Of a stretch of 64,000 nt of DNA, positions 50,072 through 60,051 are shown in pieces. The notes under the pieces are model-generated. The model was given only the letters and a program-made list of their open reading frames with translations. It searched no databases and was not told the DNA's origin. Made by a program: the position numbers and the translations under genes. The stretch comes from an uncultured Oscillospiraceae bacterium (GTDB lineage: Bacteria > Bacillota > Clostridia > Oscillospirales > Oscillospiraceae): positions 23,985 to 87,984 of the forward strand of contig CANQMO010000011.1 in NCBI GenBank assembly GCA_947624985.1, written 5' to 3'. Positions within the stretch are counted from its first letter, which is position 1. Each line of letters opens with the position of its first letter.

Positions 50072-51706
50072 TTACCTGTGCATGAGCTCGTAGCTGACGA
50101 AGGCCAGACGCCGGCTGTCCCCGGCCCAGCTGTTCACGTTCATGGTGCCCTGGCCCCCAAAGAGGGTGACCACCGGGTGGGGGTCGGAGCCGTCCGCGTT
50201 CATGAGCCATATCTGGACCTGCATATTGGGCAAATGCTCCTCCGCGTCCAGATCGCCTTCCCGGTAGGAGAGCCAAGCGACCTTTTTCCCGTCGGGGGAC
50301 ACATGGGGGAACCAGTCGTTCCGCCGGGAGAACGTCATCCGGGTCTGGCAGCCGCCGTCCCGGTCCATCCGCCAAAGCTGCATGAGCCCTGTGCGGGTGG
50401 AGTTGAACCAGATGTGCCTGCCGTCGGGCGCGTATTCCGGGCCGTCGTTGAAGCCGCCCCGGGTCAGGCGGCGCTCCCGGCCGCCACCGGCGGGGATGGT
50501 GTAGACGTCGGCCTGCGTCTTTCCGTCATGCTCCCGGAAGGCGCAGTAGGCGAATTCGCCGCCGTCCGGCGACCAGCCGTGCAGATAGCTGGGGGCGTTT
50601 TCCGTGACCAGCCGGGGCGTGCCGCCGGTCAGAGGCAGCACATACACCCGGGAGGCCCAGGGGGCCTGCTTCTCCGCGTGGCTCACGGCGATGGACCGCC
50701 CGTCCGGGGCGAGCACATGGTCGTTGTTGCAGTTGTCGCAAAAGCCGGTATCTACCGGCGTCTGCGCGCCCGTCCCCATGTCGTAGGCGTAAATATGCCC
50801 CTCCGCGTTGAAAATGACGCGGTCGGCGCCGTTCAGCCAATTGGGGGCCTCGATGATCCTGTCAAACCGGCGCAGGGTGCGCACCTGGCCGGTGACGGTG
50901 TCCAGTACGTTCAGGTAGCTGACGGTCCGGTCCCGGACCTGCCCCAGCCGCCGCAGCACCTCCAGCGCCTGACCGAACTCGCCGGCCGGGTCCCCGCCGA
51001 AGTCGTCCGGATCGACGATCTGGGCGACGCCCATGGCCCGGGCGAACTGGAAGCAGGCCACGGTATCCCCATCGGCGCCGGCGGCGTCCGGGACCCGCGC
51101 TCCGTCCTCCCGGCGAAGGCTCTTGTAGTGCAGGCTCTTCACCAGCGGGCCGAGCCGCCAGAGCAGCGCATCCGGGTCCTGCCCGGCGGCCCGGGCCCGG
51201 CCCACGTCCACCTGGGCGCCTACCTTGCCGAGACACAGGGCCAGCAGGTGCTCGTAGGCGGTCTTTCCGTGGACGGCGGCCGCCGTATCCGCGTACTCGT
51301 TGTGCAGCAGCAGCGCCGCGCCCGCTTCCGCCAGTACGTCCGCAGCGCGCATATAGGTCAGCGCCGCCTGTTGCAGGCTCTCATCGGACATGTCCCGGGG
51401 CGTCTTGACCACGAACTGCCGTATGCCGTACGCCGACGCCAGGTCCTTCAGCCAGCCGGTGGCCGCCGAGAGGTCTTTCACGAAAACATGGGCGGAGACG
51501 ATCTCCAGCCCCATAGCGCGGATCTGGTCCGCGTGGGCGCGGAACCAGCCGTCCGGCCAGACCGCCCGTTCCATGCCGGGGACGGGGTCCGGCGAGAGGC
51601 AGGGCTCGATCCGGGAAAACCCGGCGGCGCGAAGCTGGCGCAGGATATCCATCGGGTCGGAGCGGGTGGCGCGGAGAACGCCGAAAAGCTGTATGCCGAA
51701 TCTCAT
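50072..51706 (-). CDS. Fusion: TIM-barrel sugar isomerase/epimerase plus TolB-like beta-propeller
   Basis: A 544-residue cytoplasmic protein (no signal peptide). Residues 1-250 match xylose-isomerase-like TIM barrels (RFGIQLFGVLR, GLEIVSAHVFV, LLLHNEYAD, QVDVGRARAAG). Residues about 275-544 carry TolB/PD40-type beta-propeller repeats (HVLAPDGRSIAVSHAE, YAPDGRHIWFNS, HVSPDGKKVAWLSYREGD, VQIWLMNADGSDP). The two parts are in one frame with no break. It lies 10 bp after the Gfo/Idh/MocA gene. ATG 51706 is chosen because the longer frame upstream overlaps that gene. Confidence 0.8.
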   Translation of the reverse strand: MRFGIQLFGVLRATRSDPMDILRQLRAAGFSRIEPCLSPDPVPGMERAVWPDGWFRAHADQIRAMGLEIVSAHVFVKDLSAATGWLKDLASAYGIRQFVVKTPRDMSDESLQQAALTYMRAADVLAEAGAALLLHNEYADTAAAVHGKTAYEHLLALCLGKVGAQVDVGRARAAGQDPDALLWRLGPLVKSLHYKSLRREDGARVPDAAGADGDTVACFQFARAMGVAQIVDPDDFGGDPAGEFGQALEVLRRLGQVRDRTVSYLNVLDTVTGQVRTLRRFDRIIEAPNWLNGADRVIFNAEGHIYAYDMGTGAQTPVDTGFCDNCNNDHVLAPDGRSIAVSHAEKQAPWASRVYVLPLTGGTPRLVTENAPSYLHGWSPDGGEFAYCAFREHDGKTQADVYTIPAGGGRERRLTRGGFNDGPEYAPDGRHIWFNSTRTGLMQLWRMDRDGGCQTRMTFSRRNDWFPHVSPDGKKVAWLSYREGDLDAEEHLPNMQVQIWLMNADGSDPHPVVTLFGGQGTMNVNSWAGDSRRLAFVSYELMHR

Positions 51707-51716
51707 GGCGGGCCTC

Positions 51717-52892
51717 TCAGTCCACCAGGGACTTTTCCGCGTCGGCCCGGCCCGTGCCGCCCATGAAGGAGGAGTAATAGCCCGGGGCCAGAGGCCGCAT
51801 TTTGAACCGGGAGACAGGCTCCACCGTCCGGCCTGTGGCGGCGGACTGTTCCATGCCCGCCAGCACCTCCAGACAGTGCAGGCCGTATTCCTTGCCACAG
51901 CGATTGGGCCGTCCGGCCCGGATGGCATAGGCCATCTCCGCCACGCCCACGCCCCGGTGCCCGTAGTGGTCGAAGGGGGTGGGCGCCAGAGTGTTGACGC
52001 CGTCATAGCCGTGGGTAAAGGGCAGGACGCAGGGGGGCTGGTCGGCGTAAATGAGCGTGACGGGGCCGTTGAACGCATTGGGGTCTCCCACCTTCAGGAC
52101 GCCCCGGGTGCCGAACAGGGTGATATCGTGCTGGGTGGCGTTGACGGTGTTGCCGTCGAACAGCACGCTGACCAGCGCGCCGCATTCAAATCGCAGGCTG
52201 GCGGAGAGCACGTTCGCGCCGGGTATCCGCCAGGGCTCCGCCTCCGCGTTGGCGTAGAGGAATTGCGGCTCGTGCAGCGGCGCGGGGGCCCCGAAGGCCC
52301 GGATGGCCTCCACCGGTCCCAGAAGGCTCACCAGCGCGCCGATGTAGTACACGCCCACGTCGTAGGGCAGGCAGCCGCCGTTGCCGCGCAAAAAGGTGAA
52401 GTATTCGGAATTCAGCGCCTGGTCCCGGTTGACGACGGCGACGCCGGAGGTGACGGCGCCGATCATGTCCGTGTCGATGGCCCGGCGGGCGGTCTGCAAT
52501 CCGGCGCCCAGCACGGTGTCCGGGGCCACGCCCAGATAAAGGCCCTTTTCGTTCGCGATCTCCACCAGCTCCCGGGCCTGCTCCACCGTGACGGCCAGGG
52601 TCTTTTCCGTCCAGACGTGCTTGCCCGCCAGCAGCATTTTTCGGATGACGTCGTAATGGGAGAAGGCGGGGGTCAGATTCACCACCAGCTCGATATCCTC
52701 CGCCGCGGCGATCTCATCGACGGTCATCACCCGCCCGATCCCGTAGGTCCTTGCCTTCTCCTCCGCCGGGGCCATGGACCGGTTGCCCACCGCCACCAGG
52801 TCGATGATGGAAAACAGATCTTTCAGGTTTTTGATATAGATGTTGCTGATCATGCCGCAGCCCACTACGGCGGTACGGACTTTTCGGTACAT
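51717..52892 (-). CDS. Gfo/Idh/MocA family oxidoreductase
   Basis: A 391-residue NAD(P)-dependent sugar or cyclitol dehydrogenase. The Rossmann fold has VVGCGMIS at the N-terminus, and the family EKP motif appears as EKT (VWTEKTLAVT). The C-terminal domain is of the DUF/GFO type, with GGCLPYDVGVYYIGAL. AAGGAGG lies 8 bp before ATG 52892. Its neighbours (isomerase fusion and arabinofuranosidase) suggest processing of plant-derived sugars. The substrate is unknown. Confidence 0.9.
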   Translation of the reverse strand: MYRKVRTAVVGCGMISNIYIKNLKDLFSIIDLVAVGNRSMAPAEEKARTYGIGRVMTVDEIAAAEDIELVVNLTPAFSHYDVIRKMLLAGKHVWTEKTLAVTVEQARELVEIANEKGLYLGVAPDTVLGAGLQTARRAIDTDMIGAVTSGVAVVNRDQALNSEYFTFLRGNGGCLPYDVGVYYIGALVSLLGPVEAIRAFGAPAPLHEPQFLYANAEAEPWRIPGANVLSASLRFECGALVSVLFDGNTVNATQHDITLFGTRGVLKVGDPNAFNGPVTLIYADQPPCVLPFTHGYDGVNTLAPTPFDHYGHRGVGVAEMAYAIRAGRPNRCGKEYGLHCLEVLAGMEQSAATGRTVEPVSRFKMRPLAPGYYSSFMGGTGRADAEKSLVD

Positions 52893-52944
52893 CGCGCGTT
52901 CCTCCTTTTTTAAAACGGATCTGCCCGCCGCCGGGCGGACGGCT

Positions 52945-53220
52945 CTAAGGCTCCGCTCCGTTCCCGCGCCGGGGCCATTTTTCGTAGGGACAGCGGCCCC
53001 GCCGGGAGGCGGCTCGCAGTTCGATATAGCACCCGCAGGCAAGGCATACGCCCCGCTCCAGCCGGTCGCAGGCCCTGCACGCGTCCAGCCGCGCGGCGTA
53101 TTCCGCCGGGCCGGTGCGCTCCCGCTCCGGCGTGCGCTCGATACGCTCTTTCAGCGTTTCGATATACGCCTGCCTGTCAAACTCCTGTAACAGGCAGCGC
53201 AGACAGCGGCGTCCGCTCAT
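52945..53220 (-). CDS. DUF6171-like cysteine-rich small protein
   Basis: A 91-residue protein with CxxC pairs (RCLRCLLQEF; CRACDRLERGVCLACGCYIE) and ELRAASRRGRCPYEKW near the C-terminus, a pattern I associate with the DUF6171 family. It probably binds zinc. Function is unknown. It starts 2 bp before the stop of the arabinofuranosidase gene, so translation is likely coupled. Confidence 0.65.
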   Translation of the reverse strand: MSGRRCLRCLLQEFDRQAYIETLKERIERTPERERTGPAEYAARLDACRACDRLERGVCLACGCYIELRAASRRGRCPYEKWPRRGNGAEP

Positions 53221-53221
53221 C

Positions 53222-54715
53222 TCAGCGAAGCTGGACGGCCGCCACGGAGCAGGCGGGCATATGGATCGTGACCGCCGGACCCACGGACGTCACGTCCAGC
53301 TTCTTCTCCCGCACCGCGTCGGGGCGGTCGAAGGTGTTGTGGCTGTGTACGTCTCCGGTGAGGACGGACCCCTCCCCACGGGCGGTGGGAACGCCCCTGA
53401 GCCGGATCGTCACATCCTGCCCATGGGTGAGCGACAGGTTGGCCGCCGTCACCGTGACGGTCCCGTCCTCCGCCAGGGAGGCGGAGGCGTGGATGGCCGG
53501 CAGGCCCCCGTCTACGGCGCCGGCGCCCTCCACCTCGGCGTCCAGCAGCCGGGCGCCCTGGTGGTCCCGGTACATATGGAAAACATGATAGGTGGGCGTG
53601 AGAAGCATACGGGGCCCCTCCGTCAGGATGACGGACTGGAGCACGTTCACCATCTGGGCGATACAGGCCAGACGCACCCGGTCACTGTGGCCGTTGAAGA
53701 TGTTCAGCGTCACCGCCGCCACCAGCGCGTCCCGCATGGTGTTCTGCTGATAGAGGAAGCCCGGCTCGGTGCCCGGCTCCACGTCGTACCACGCGCCCCA
53801 CTCGTCCACCATGAGGCCGATCTTCTTCTCCGGGTCGAATCCGTCCATGACGGCGCTGTGCATGGCGATCAGGTCCTCCATATGGAGGGCCTTTTTCATG
53901 GTGGCGTAGTATTCCGTATCGGAAAAGGCCGTGGCGCTGCCCTTGTGGTCCCAGCCGCCGGGATGGACGTAATAGTGCAGGCTCAGCCCGTCCATATACC
54001 CGTGAGCGCCGTCCGGATGGGGGCTGGCAAAGCAGGTCTCAAGCACGGTCCTGGTCCAGTTCACGTCGTCCGCGTTGGGCCCGCCGCAGATCCTGGCGAT
54101 GGGCGCGCCGGGGTCATATTGACGCACATAGGTCTGATAGCGCCGGTAGAGGTCGGCGTAATACGACGGGGTCATGTTGCCGCCGCAGCCCCAGTTTTCG
54201 TTGCCCACGCCGAAGTAGTCCAGCCGCCAGGGGGCCTCGTGCCCGTTTTTTGCCCGGAGCTCCGCCATGGGCGAGAGGCCGCCGAAGGTCATATACTCCA
54301 CCCACTCGCTCATCTCCCGCACGGTGCCGCTGCCCACGTTGCCGTTGACGTAGGTCTTGCAGCCAAGCTGCCGGCACAGCTCGAAATACTCGTGGGTGCC
54401 GAAGGAATTGTCCTCCAATACGCCGCCCCAGTGGGTGTTGACCATCCGCTTGCGGCTCTCCCGGGGGCCGACGCCGTCCTGCCAGTGATACTCGTCGGCG
54501 AAGCAGCCGCCGGGCCAGCGCAGCACGGGCACGCGTATCTTTCGCAGCGCCTGCGTCACGTCCCGGCGTATGCCGTTCTCGTTGGGGATGGCGCTGTCGG
54601 GGCCGACGAAGATCCCCTCGTAGATACACCGGCCCAGGTGCTCGGAGAAATGGCCGTATATCTCCGGCGCGATACGGCTGCGGGGTCTGGTGGGGTCGAT
54701 ATGGATCGTCGCCAT
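53222..54715 (-). CDS. GH51 alpha-L-arabinofuranosidase
   Basis: A 497-residue intracellular glycoside hydrolase that removes arabinose from arabino-oligosaccharides. It has the N-terminal family pattern [20 protein letters not shown], acid/base E173 in GNENWGCGG and nucleophile E305 in VDEWGAWYD. There is no signal peptide, so it acts on imported oligosaccharides. GGGAGGG lies 7 bp before ATG 54715. An upstream in-frame extension is not family-like. It heads the minus-strand sugar cluster. Confidence 0.94.
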   Translation of the reverse strand: MATIHIDPTRPRSRIAPEIYGHFSEHLGRCIYEGIFVGPDSAIPNENGIRRDVTQALRKIRVPVLRWPGGCFADEYHWQDGVGPRESRKRMVNTHWGGVLEDNSFGTHEYFELCRQLGCKTYVNGNVGSGTVREMSEWVEYMTFGGLSPMAELRAKNGHEAPWRLDYFGVGNENWGCGGNMTPSYYADLYRRYQTYVRQYDPGAPIARICGGPNADDVNWTRTVLETCFASPHPDGAHGYMDGLSLHYYVHPGGWDHKGSATAFSDTEYYATMKKALHMEDLIAMHSAVMDGFDPEKKIGLMVDEWGAWYDVEPGTEPGFLYQQNTMRDALVAAVTLNIFNGHSDRVRLACIAQMVNVLQSVILTEGPRMLLTPTYHVFHMYRDHQGARLLDAEVEGAGAVDGGLPAIHASASLAEDGTVTVTAANLSLTHGQDVTIRLRGVPTARGEGSVLTGDVHSHNTFDRPDAVREKKLDVTSVGPAVTIHMPACSVAAVQLR

Positions 54716-54776
54716 GCGGGTCCCTCCCAAGTCAAATTTTCTGTCGTCCGGCGTGCCGGGGGAAAAGGCGGCGCGC

Positions 54777-55988
54777 TCAGGCGCCAAACACATATTTGTC
54801 CAGCCGGTCACAGGCCTCCACCATCCTGGAGAAGGGGGAGGCCACGTTCAGCCGGATGTGACAGGGCCCGCCGAAGGGACGCCCGTCCTGCCAGCCGACG
54901 CCCACGTCCCAGCCGGCCCGCAGGAGATCGTCGATGGTCTTGCCGTGTTCCTCGCACCAGGCGGTACAGTCGGCAAAGATCATGTATGTGCCCTCCGGAT
55001 CGGTGGCGGAGACGCCGGGCACGCTGTTCAAGTACCGGGAGACATAGCGGCAGTTGCCCTCCAGCACCTGCCGCAGCTGCTCCACCCACGCCGCGCCCTC
55101 GTCGCTGTAAGCGCCGATGAGGGCGTGCATGGACAGGACGTTCTGCTCGTTGTAGTGGGTGCCGGCGGCGTAGCGGCTGATACGGTCGCGCAGGTATTCG
55201 TTGTAGATGATGTGATAGCTGCCGATCATCCCGGCCAGGTTGAAGGTCTTGCTGGGGGCGTAGACGGCCACGGTGTGCTGCCGGGCCCACGGGCTCACCG
55301 ACTGGGTGGGGATATGCTGATGGCCGGGGTAGGTGATGTCGGCCCAGATCTCGTCGCTGATGACGAGCACCTGGTTCCGCTCAAAGACCTCCATGGCCTT
55401 TTCCAGCTCCCACCGCTCCCAGACACGGCCCGTGGGGTTGTGGGGAGAGCACAGGATGGCCAGGTGGCAGCGGCTCGCCTTCAGCTTGGCGTCCATATCC
55501 GCAAAGTCCATGCGGTAGACGCCGTTCTCGTCCTTTTTGAGCTCGCTGCGGACCGGCACGCGCCCCAGCCCCTCCACGTCGGCGCTGAAGCCCAGGTAGT
55601 AGGGCGTATGCAGAAAGACCGCCTCGCCCGGCTGGGACAGCGTCTGTACGCAGGAGGTGACGCAGCCGTGCACGCCGTTTTCATAACCGATGTCCGCCTC
55701 GGTCAGGTGGGACACATGGTGGTGGGTCTGCTGCCAGCGGATGATGGAGGCGGCATACGCGGGCCGGGGGGCGAAGTAACCGTACAGCGGGTGGCCGATA
55801 CGCTCCCGGAGCGCCCGGGTGACGGCGGGGGCGGTGGCGAAGTTCATGTCGGCCACCCACATGGGGATGGCGTCAAAGCCCTCCCTGGGCGCGCCGGGCT
55901 CGTTGCCCCAGACGCGCTTGCCGATACCGTCTACCGCCGTGGCGTCCATGCCGCGCCGGTCGATGATGGAAGTGAAATCGTATTTCAT
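54777..55988 (-). CDS. PLP-dependent aminotransferase/C-S lyase (MalY/PatB)
   Basis: A 403-residue fold-type I PLP enzyme of the MalY/PatB group, usually a cystathionine beta-lyase. It shows [15 protein letters not shown] near the N-terminus, [11 protein letters not shown] and the PLP lysine in [11 protein letters not shown]. The C-terminal RLNVASPFS is typical. It is monocistronic, about 60 bp before the arabinofuranosidase start. Confidence 0.92.
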   Translation of the reverse strand: MKYDFTSIIDRRGMDATAVDGIGKRVWGNEPGAPREGFDAIPMWVADMNFATAPAVTRALRERIGHPLYGYFAPRPAYAASIIRWQQTHHHVSHLTEADIGYENGVHGCVTSCVQTLSQPGEAVFLHTPYYLGFSADVEGLGRVPVRSELKKDENGVYRMDFADMDAKLKASRCHLAILCSPHNPTGRVWERWELEKAMEVFERNQVLVISDEIWADITYPGHQHIPTQSVSPWARQHTVAVYAPSKTFNLAGMIGSYHIIYNEYLRDRISRYAAGTHYNEQNVLSMHALIGAYSDEGAAWVEQLRQVLEGNCRYVSRYLNSVPGVSATDPEGTYMIFADCTAWCEEHGKTIDDLLRAGWDVGVGWQDGRPFGGPCHIRLNVASPFSRMVEACDRLDKYVFGA

Positions 55989-56037
55989 TAAAGTGTCCTC
56001 CGTGATAACACACCGGCGAGCCGGCGCGTATTTTTTT

Positions 56038-56065
56038 GCCCTGTCCGGGAAGGACCGGGCAGGGC
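56038..56065. repeat. Hairpin between cls and the MalY-type gene
   Basis: GCCCTGTCCGG pairs with CCGGGCAGGGC (one G-T). A T7 run lies on its left side, so it does not act as a classical terminator for the minus-strand cls gene. A smaller CCGG/CCGG hairpin lies at about 56012-56024. Confidence 0.4.
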
Positions 56066-56118
56066 CCTTGCCGCCGGGGGGAGCGCCGGACTATAGAGAC
56101 GGCGGCCGGGAAGGGCCG

Positions 56119-57636
56119 TCAGCACAGGGGCGCGAAAATGCGCAGCACCCCGTCCACGAGCCAGTGCCAGAAGCCCCTGTCGATGTTGTCCGGCGTCCGC
56201 TCCCGGCATTTTGCCTGGGTGGCCAGATAGTCCGCCTTCAGGTCCGCCAGCAGGGAGGCGCGGTAGAACAGGGAGTTGTTTTCAAAGTGCAAAAACAGGC
56301 TCCGGTAATCCAGATTGACCGTGCCCACCGTGCACAGCACGTCGTCCACGATACTGGCCTTGGCGTGTACGAAGCCGGGGGTGTACTCGTAGATCTTCAC
56401 CCCTGCCTCCAGCAGCACGGGATAGAAGCTCCGGCCCATGCGGTAGACCAGCTTCTTGTCCGGGATGCCCGGCATGATGATCCGCACGTCCACGCCCCGG
56501 CGGGCGGCCCGGACGAGGGCGCCCAGCAGCGCGTCGCCGGGCATGAGATAGGGGGTATAGAACCAGGCGTAGTCCCTGGCCTGGCTGAGCAGGTCGATGA
56601 AAAGCTCGTTGCTCACGGCGTAGTTTTTCAGAGGGGAGTCATAGTAGCTGAGGACAAAGCCGTCCTTCGGCCCGGCGGGGTCTGGCGCCTGCGGCGGGGC
56701 CAGGAACTGGTCCGGGACGGGGTCGTTGTGGGCGAAGGCGTTCCAGAACGCGGCGAACATGCGGGTATAGCTGCCCACGGCCTCGCCGGTGAGCTTGAAG
56801 CCGATGTCTTTCCAGTGGCCGAACCGCTCCACCTTGTTGATGTACTCGTCCGCCAGGTTCACGCCGCCGGAGAAGGATACCTTCCCGTCGATGATGAGCA
56901 TTTTCCGGTGGTCCCGGCAGTTGAGGGTCCCCTTGATGAACACCAGCGGGTTGAAGGGGGCGATACGTATGCCCTTTTTCGTGAGGCTCTCGGCGTTTTT
57001 CCAGGAATAGGTGCCAATGCTGCCCAGATCGTCGTACAGCACCCGCACGTCCACCCCCTGGGCGGCCTTGCGGGCCATGATGTCCACCATGGAGTCCCAC
57101 ATGACGCCGTCCTCCAGGATGAAGTACTCCACGAAAATGAATTTTTCCGCCTTTTCAAGCTCGGCGAGCATTACGGGGAACATGTCGTCTCCCAGCGGGT
57201 AGTATGTCGCGGAGCGGTTGGGGCACAGGGGGAAGCACGTGGCGGCCTGCACGGTGCGGAAGGTCTGCGCGGCGCGGCAGTCCGCGGCGGAAAGCTCCTC
57301 GTAGAGCGGGGCCGACTCGTCCGGCCAGTCCGGCAGGGGGCGGGCCTCCGCCAGCTTCTTTTGCAGGGGCCTGGTGGTGCGCTTATTGCCGAAGATGAGA
57401 TACAGCAGCGCGCCGGGCAGGGGGAGGGTCAGCACCAGCAGCAGCCAGATGATCTTGTAGGTCCCCTCGTCCTGCTTGGTGATGATGTACAGCACCAGCA
57501 AAAACGCCAGGATGGACAGCACGAAGTTGATGACCGCCGCCCAGGGCGCCAGCCAGGAGAAGAGCACGGCCAGCCACGCTCCCTGTAGCAGTACGGCGGG
57601 GAGGATCGTCAGCACCCGCCGGATGATCTTGTTCAT
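56119..57636 (-). CDS. cls: Cardiolipin synthase
   Basis: A 505-residue membrane enzyme that joins two phosphatidylglycerols into cardiolipin. Two N-terminal membrane helices (about 10-32, 36-52) and a third near 62-83 precede two phospholipase-D HKD motifs: DHRKMLIIDGKVSFSGG (about 242-258) and VHAKASIVDDVLCTVGTVN (about 426-444). Length and layout match Firmicute ClsA. It is a single-gene unit. Confidence 0.95.
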   Translation of the reverse strand: MNKIIRRVLTILPAVLLQGAWLAVLFSWLAPWAAVINFVLSILAFLLVLYIITKQDEGTYKIIWLLLVLTLPLPGALLYLIFGNKRTTRPLQKKLAEARPLPDWPDESAPLYEELSAADCRAAQTFRTVQAATCFPLCPNRSATYYPLGDDMFPVMLAELEKAEKFIFVEYFILEDGVMWDSMVDIMARKAAQGVDVRVLYDDLGSIGTYSWKNAESLTKKGIRIAPFNPLVFIKGTLNCRDHRKMLIIDGKVSFSGGVNLADEYINKVERFGHWKDIGFKLTGEAVGSYTRMFAAFWNAFAHNDPVPDQFLAPPQAPDPAGPKDGFVLSYYDSPLKNYAVSNELFIDLLSQARDYAWFYTPYLMPGDALLGALVRAARRGVDVRIIMPGIPDKKLVYRMGRSFYPVLLEAGVKIYEYTPGFVHAKASIVDDVLCTVGTVNLDYRSLFLHFENNSLFYRASLLADLKADYLATQAKCRERTPDNIDRGFWHWLVDGVLRIFAPLC

Positions 57637-57718
57637 ACCATCGCCTCCGCAATATGTTCGCTCACCATTTTACCCCATTTTCCCCTCTTCCACAAGAGGG
57701 TCGCCGCACAAATAAGTA

Positions 57719-57744
57719 GCGGAGCGGGCCTGTGCCCGCTCCGC
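57719..57744 (-). terminator. Terminator after the aldo/keto reductase
   Basis: GCGGAGCGGG and CCCGCTCCGC form a perfect 10-bp stem with a 6-nt loop. Read on the minus strand it is followed by TACTTATTTG. Confidence 0.65.
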
Positions 57745-57791
57745 CGCGCTCCATATGTGACCGGTCGTTTTTTCCTCCTTCCGCGCTCCGT

Positions 57792-58922
57792 TTAGCCGTT
57801 CAGCCTGGCCGCGAAGTCCGACATGGCATCGGATATCCTGATCTGCTGAGGGCAGACCTTCTCGCAGCTCCGGCAGCCGACGCAGGCGGTGGGGTGCTTT
57901 TCCTCCGGCACGGCCATCAGCGCCATGGGCGCGATGAAGCCGCCGCCGGTAAAGCTGTGTTCGTTGTAGAGCTCCAGCAGCATGGGGATATCCAGTCCCT
58001 TGGGACAGTGGCTGACGCAGTAATGGCAGGCGGTGCAGGGCAGCCTCCCGCCGAGCATGTCGTCCGCCACGGCCAGAAGGGTCTCCATTTCCTTTTCGTC
58101 CAGAGGCGCGTCCGTCTCAAAGGTGCGTATGTTCGCCTCCATCTGCTCCGCGCTGGACATGCCGGACAGGATCACGGTCACGCCGGGGACCGACTGCAAA
58201 AACCGGAAGGCCCATGCCGGGACGGTCTCCTCCGGACGCAGGGCCCGGAGCTTTTCCGCGCTGTCCTGGGGCAGCTTGGCCAGCCGCCCGCCCCGCAGGG
58301 GCTCCATCACCCACACGGGCAGGCCCCACCTGCTTAGAAGCTCCACCTTTGCCTTGGCGTCCTGGAAGGTCCAGTCCAGATAGTTGAGCTGGATCTGGCA
58401 AAATTCCATATACTGGCCCCAGGCGTCCAGGAACCGCTCCATCACCGGCACGGCCCCGTGGGCGGAAAAACCCAGATGACGGATCCGCCCGGCCTTCTTC
58501 TGCTCCAGAAGGTAGGGCACCACGCCGTATTCGGGGTCCAGATAGGCGTCGATGTTCATCTCGCACACGTTGTGGCAGAGGTAGAAGTCGAAATGGTCCA
58601 CGCCGCACTTTTCCAGTTGCTTTTCAAAGATCTCTTTGACCTTGGGCATGTTGGCCAGGTCGTAGCCGGGGAATTTGGTAGCCAGGTAAAAGCTCTCCCG
58701 GGGGTATTTGGCCAGAGCCTTGCCCAGCACGGTCTCGGAATGGCCGTCATGGTAGCCCCAGGCGGTGTCATAGTAGTTGACCCCGTGGGCCATGGCGTAG
58801 TCCACCATCGCCTCCGCCGCGGGCACGTCGATCCGGCTGTCGTCGCCGTCGATCACCGGCAGGCGCATGGCGCCCATGCCCAGCGCGGACAGCTTCATGT
58901 TATGGAATGTCCTGTAGATCAT
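57792..58922 (-). CDS. Aldo/keto reductase with C-terminal ferredoxin domain
   Basis: A 376-residue protein. The aldo/keto reductase barrel (about 1-280) has D-Y-K-H type residues in YYDTAWGYHDGHSE, ATKFPG and LCHNV. A bacterial-type 2[4Fe-4S] domain follows, with CTACHYCVSHCP and CVGCRSCEKVCP. Such fusions occur in anaerobes and may link NAD(P)H and ferredoxin pools. The substrate is unknown. ATG 58922 follows GGGAGG. It is divergent from the LysR gene. Confidence 0.92.
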   Translation of the reverse strand: MIYRTFHNMKLSALGMGAMRLPVIDGDDSRIDVPAAEAMVDYAMAHGVNYYDTAWGYHDGHSETVLGKALAKYPRESFYLATKFPGYDLANMPKVKEIFEKQLEKCGVDHFDFYLCHNVCEMNIDAYLDPEYGVVPYLLEQKKAGRIRHLGFSAHGAVPVMERFLDAWGQYMEFCQIQLNYLDWTFQDAKAKVELLSRWGLPVWVMEPLRGGRLAKLPQDSAEKLRALRPEETVPAWAFRFLQSVPGVTVILSGMSSAEQMEANIRTFETDAPLDEKEMETLLAVADDMLGGRLPCTACHYCVSHCPKGLDIPMLLELYNEHSFTGGGFIAPMALMAVPEEKHPTACVGCRSCEKVCPQQIRISDAMSDFAARLNG

Positions 58923-59051
58923 GTATGCCTCCCTGTAAGTCAGACGTATTTTTCTGAACCCGTATGCACCGGCCGGATGGGCTTTCCTCAACTCTCCCGA
59001 TGGAACGCCCCCGGCCCGCCGGATAGGCTACTTTTTATATAATATACACGC

Positions 59052-59108
59052 TTGACGGTCGCTCCGCCAATTGCTATAATTTATATCACATTATTCCTTT
59101 TTGGAATA
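59052..59108 (+). promoter_or_regulatory. Promoter and operator of the LysR gene
   Basis: TTGACG (59052-59057) and TATAAT (59075-59080), 17 bp apart. A perfect palindrome, TATTCC-TTTTT-GGAATA (59092-59108), lies between the -10 element and the ribosome site and suits autoregulation or control of the divergent reductase. Confidence 0.75.
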
Positions 59109-59124
59109 TCACAGGAGGCCGACC

Positions 59125-60024
59125 ATGGAAATACGGACCCTGCGCAACTTCCTCGCCGTGGCGGAGGAGGAAAACATGACCCGGGCCGCGGAGATACTGC
59201 ACATCACCCAGCCGACCCTCTCCAAGCAGATACAGGCGCTGGAGGAGGAGCTGGGGAAGAAGCTGTTTGTCCGGCACAGCTTCAGTATCCAGCTCACGGA
59301 GGAGGGGATGCTGCTCCGCAAGCGGGCGGAGGACCTGATAAAAATGGCCGACAAGATCACCCGGGAGTTTCTCACGCTGGATGACGTTGTCGGCGGGGAT
59401 GTTTATTTCGGCCTGGCGGAGTCCTATCAGATACGGCATCTTGCCGGGGCGATCAGGGAGTTTAAGAAGGAATGCCCCGATCTTCATTACCACATCACCA
59501 GCGGCGACACGGAGCAGGTCACGGAGAAGCTGGACAAGGGCGTGATCGATTTTGCGGTGCTGGCGGAGAAGCCGAACGCGGCGAAATACAACTACCTGAC
59601 GCTTCCGGAGGCGGACGTATGGGGCGTGGTCATGCCGGAGGACTGCGCTCTGGCGGAGAGACCGTCGGTTGTTGTGGAAGATCTGGCGGGCAAGCCCCTG
59701 TTTTGCTCCGAGCAGGGCTGGCGGGAAGATATCCCCCAGTGGTGCGGCGAGCGAATGGACGAGCTGCGGCTGGAGGGCTCCTTCCGCCTGCCCTACAACG
59801 GCTCCCTGTTTGTCAGGGCGGGCCTTGGGTATTTGCTGTCGTTTGATCATCTGATCGACACCGGGCCGGGCAGCGGACTTGCGTTCCGGCCCCTGTCGCC
59901 CCGATTGGAGACGCGGCTGTATTTGATCTGGAAAAAGCACCCGGCCTTTACGCCCATCGCGGAGCGGCTGCTGGAAGCGGTCAGGAAGGCGTTCGACCCG
60001 GCGGGGGCGGCGGGAAGTGCCTGA
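59125..60024 (+). CDS. LysR-family transcriptional regulator
   Basis: A 299-residue LTTR with an N-terminal winged HTH (MEIRTLRNFLAVAEEENMTR, THITQPTLSKQI-like IHITQ... region through residue 60) and a periplasmic-binding-type effector domain. AGGAGG lies 6 bp before ATG 59125. It is divergent from the ferredoxin-type aldo/keto reductase, a usual arrangement for a LysR and its target. The inducer is unknown. Confidence 0.92.
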   Translation: MEIRTLRNFLAVAEEENMTRAAEILHITQPTLSKQIQALEEELGKKLFVRHSFSIQLTEEGMLLRKRAEDLIKMADKITREFLTLDDVVGGDVYFGLAESYQIRHLAGAIREFKKECPDLHYHITSGDTEQVTEKLDKGVIDFAVLAEKPNAAKYNYLTLPEADVWGVVMPEDCALAERPSVVVEDLAGKPLFCSEQGWREDIPQWCGERMDELRLEGSFRLPYNGSLFVRAGLGYLLSFDHLIDTGPGSGLAFRPLSPRLETRLYLIWKKHPAFTPIAERLLEAVRKAFDPAGAAGSA

Positions 60025-60051
60025 AGACATAAGGAGCGGGACCGTGCCCAC

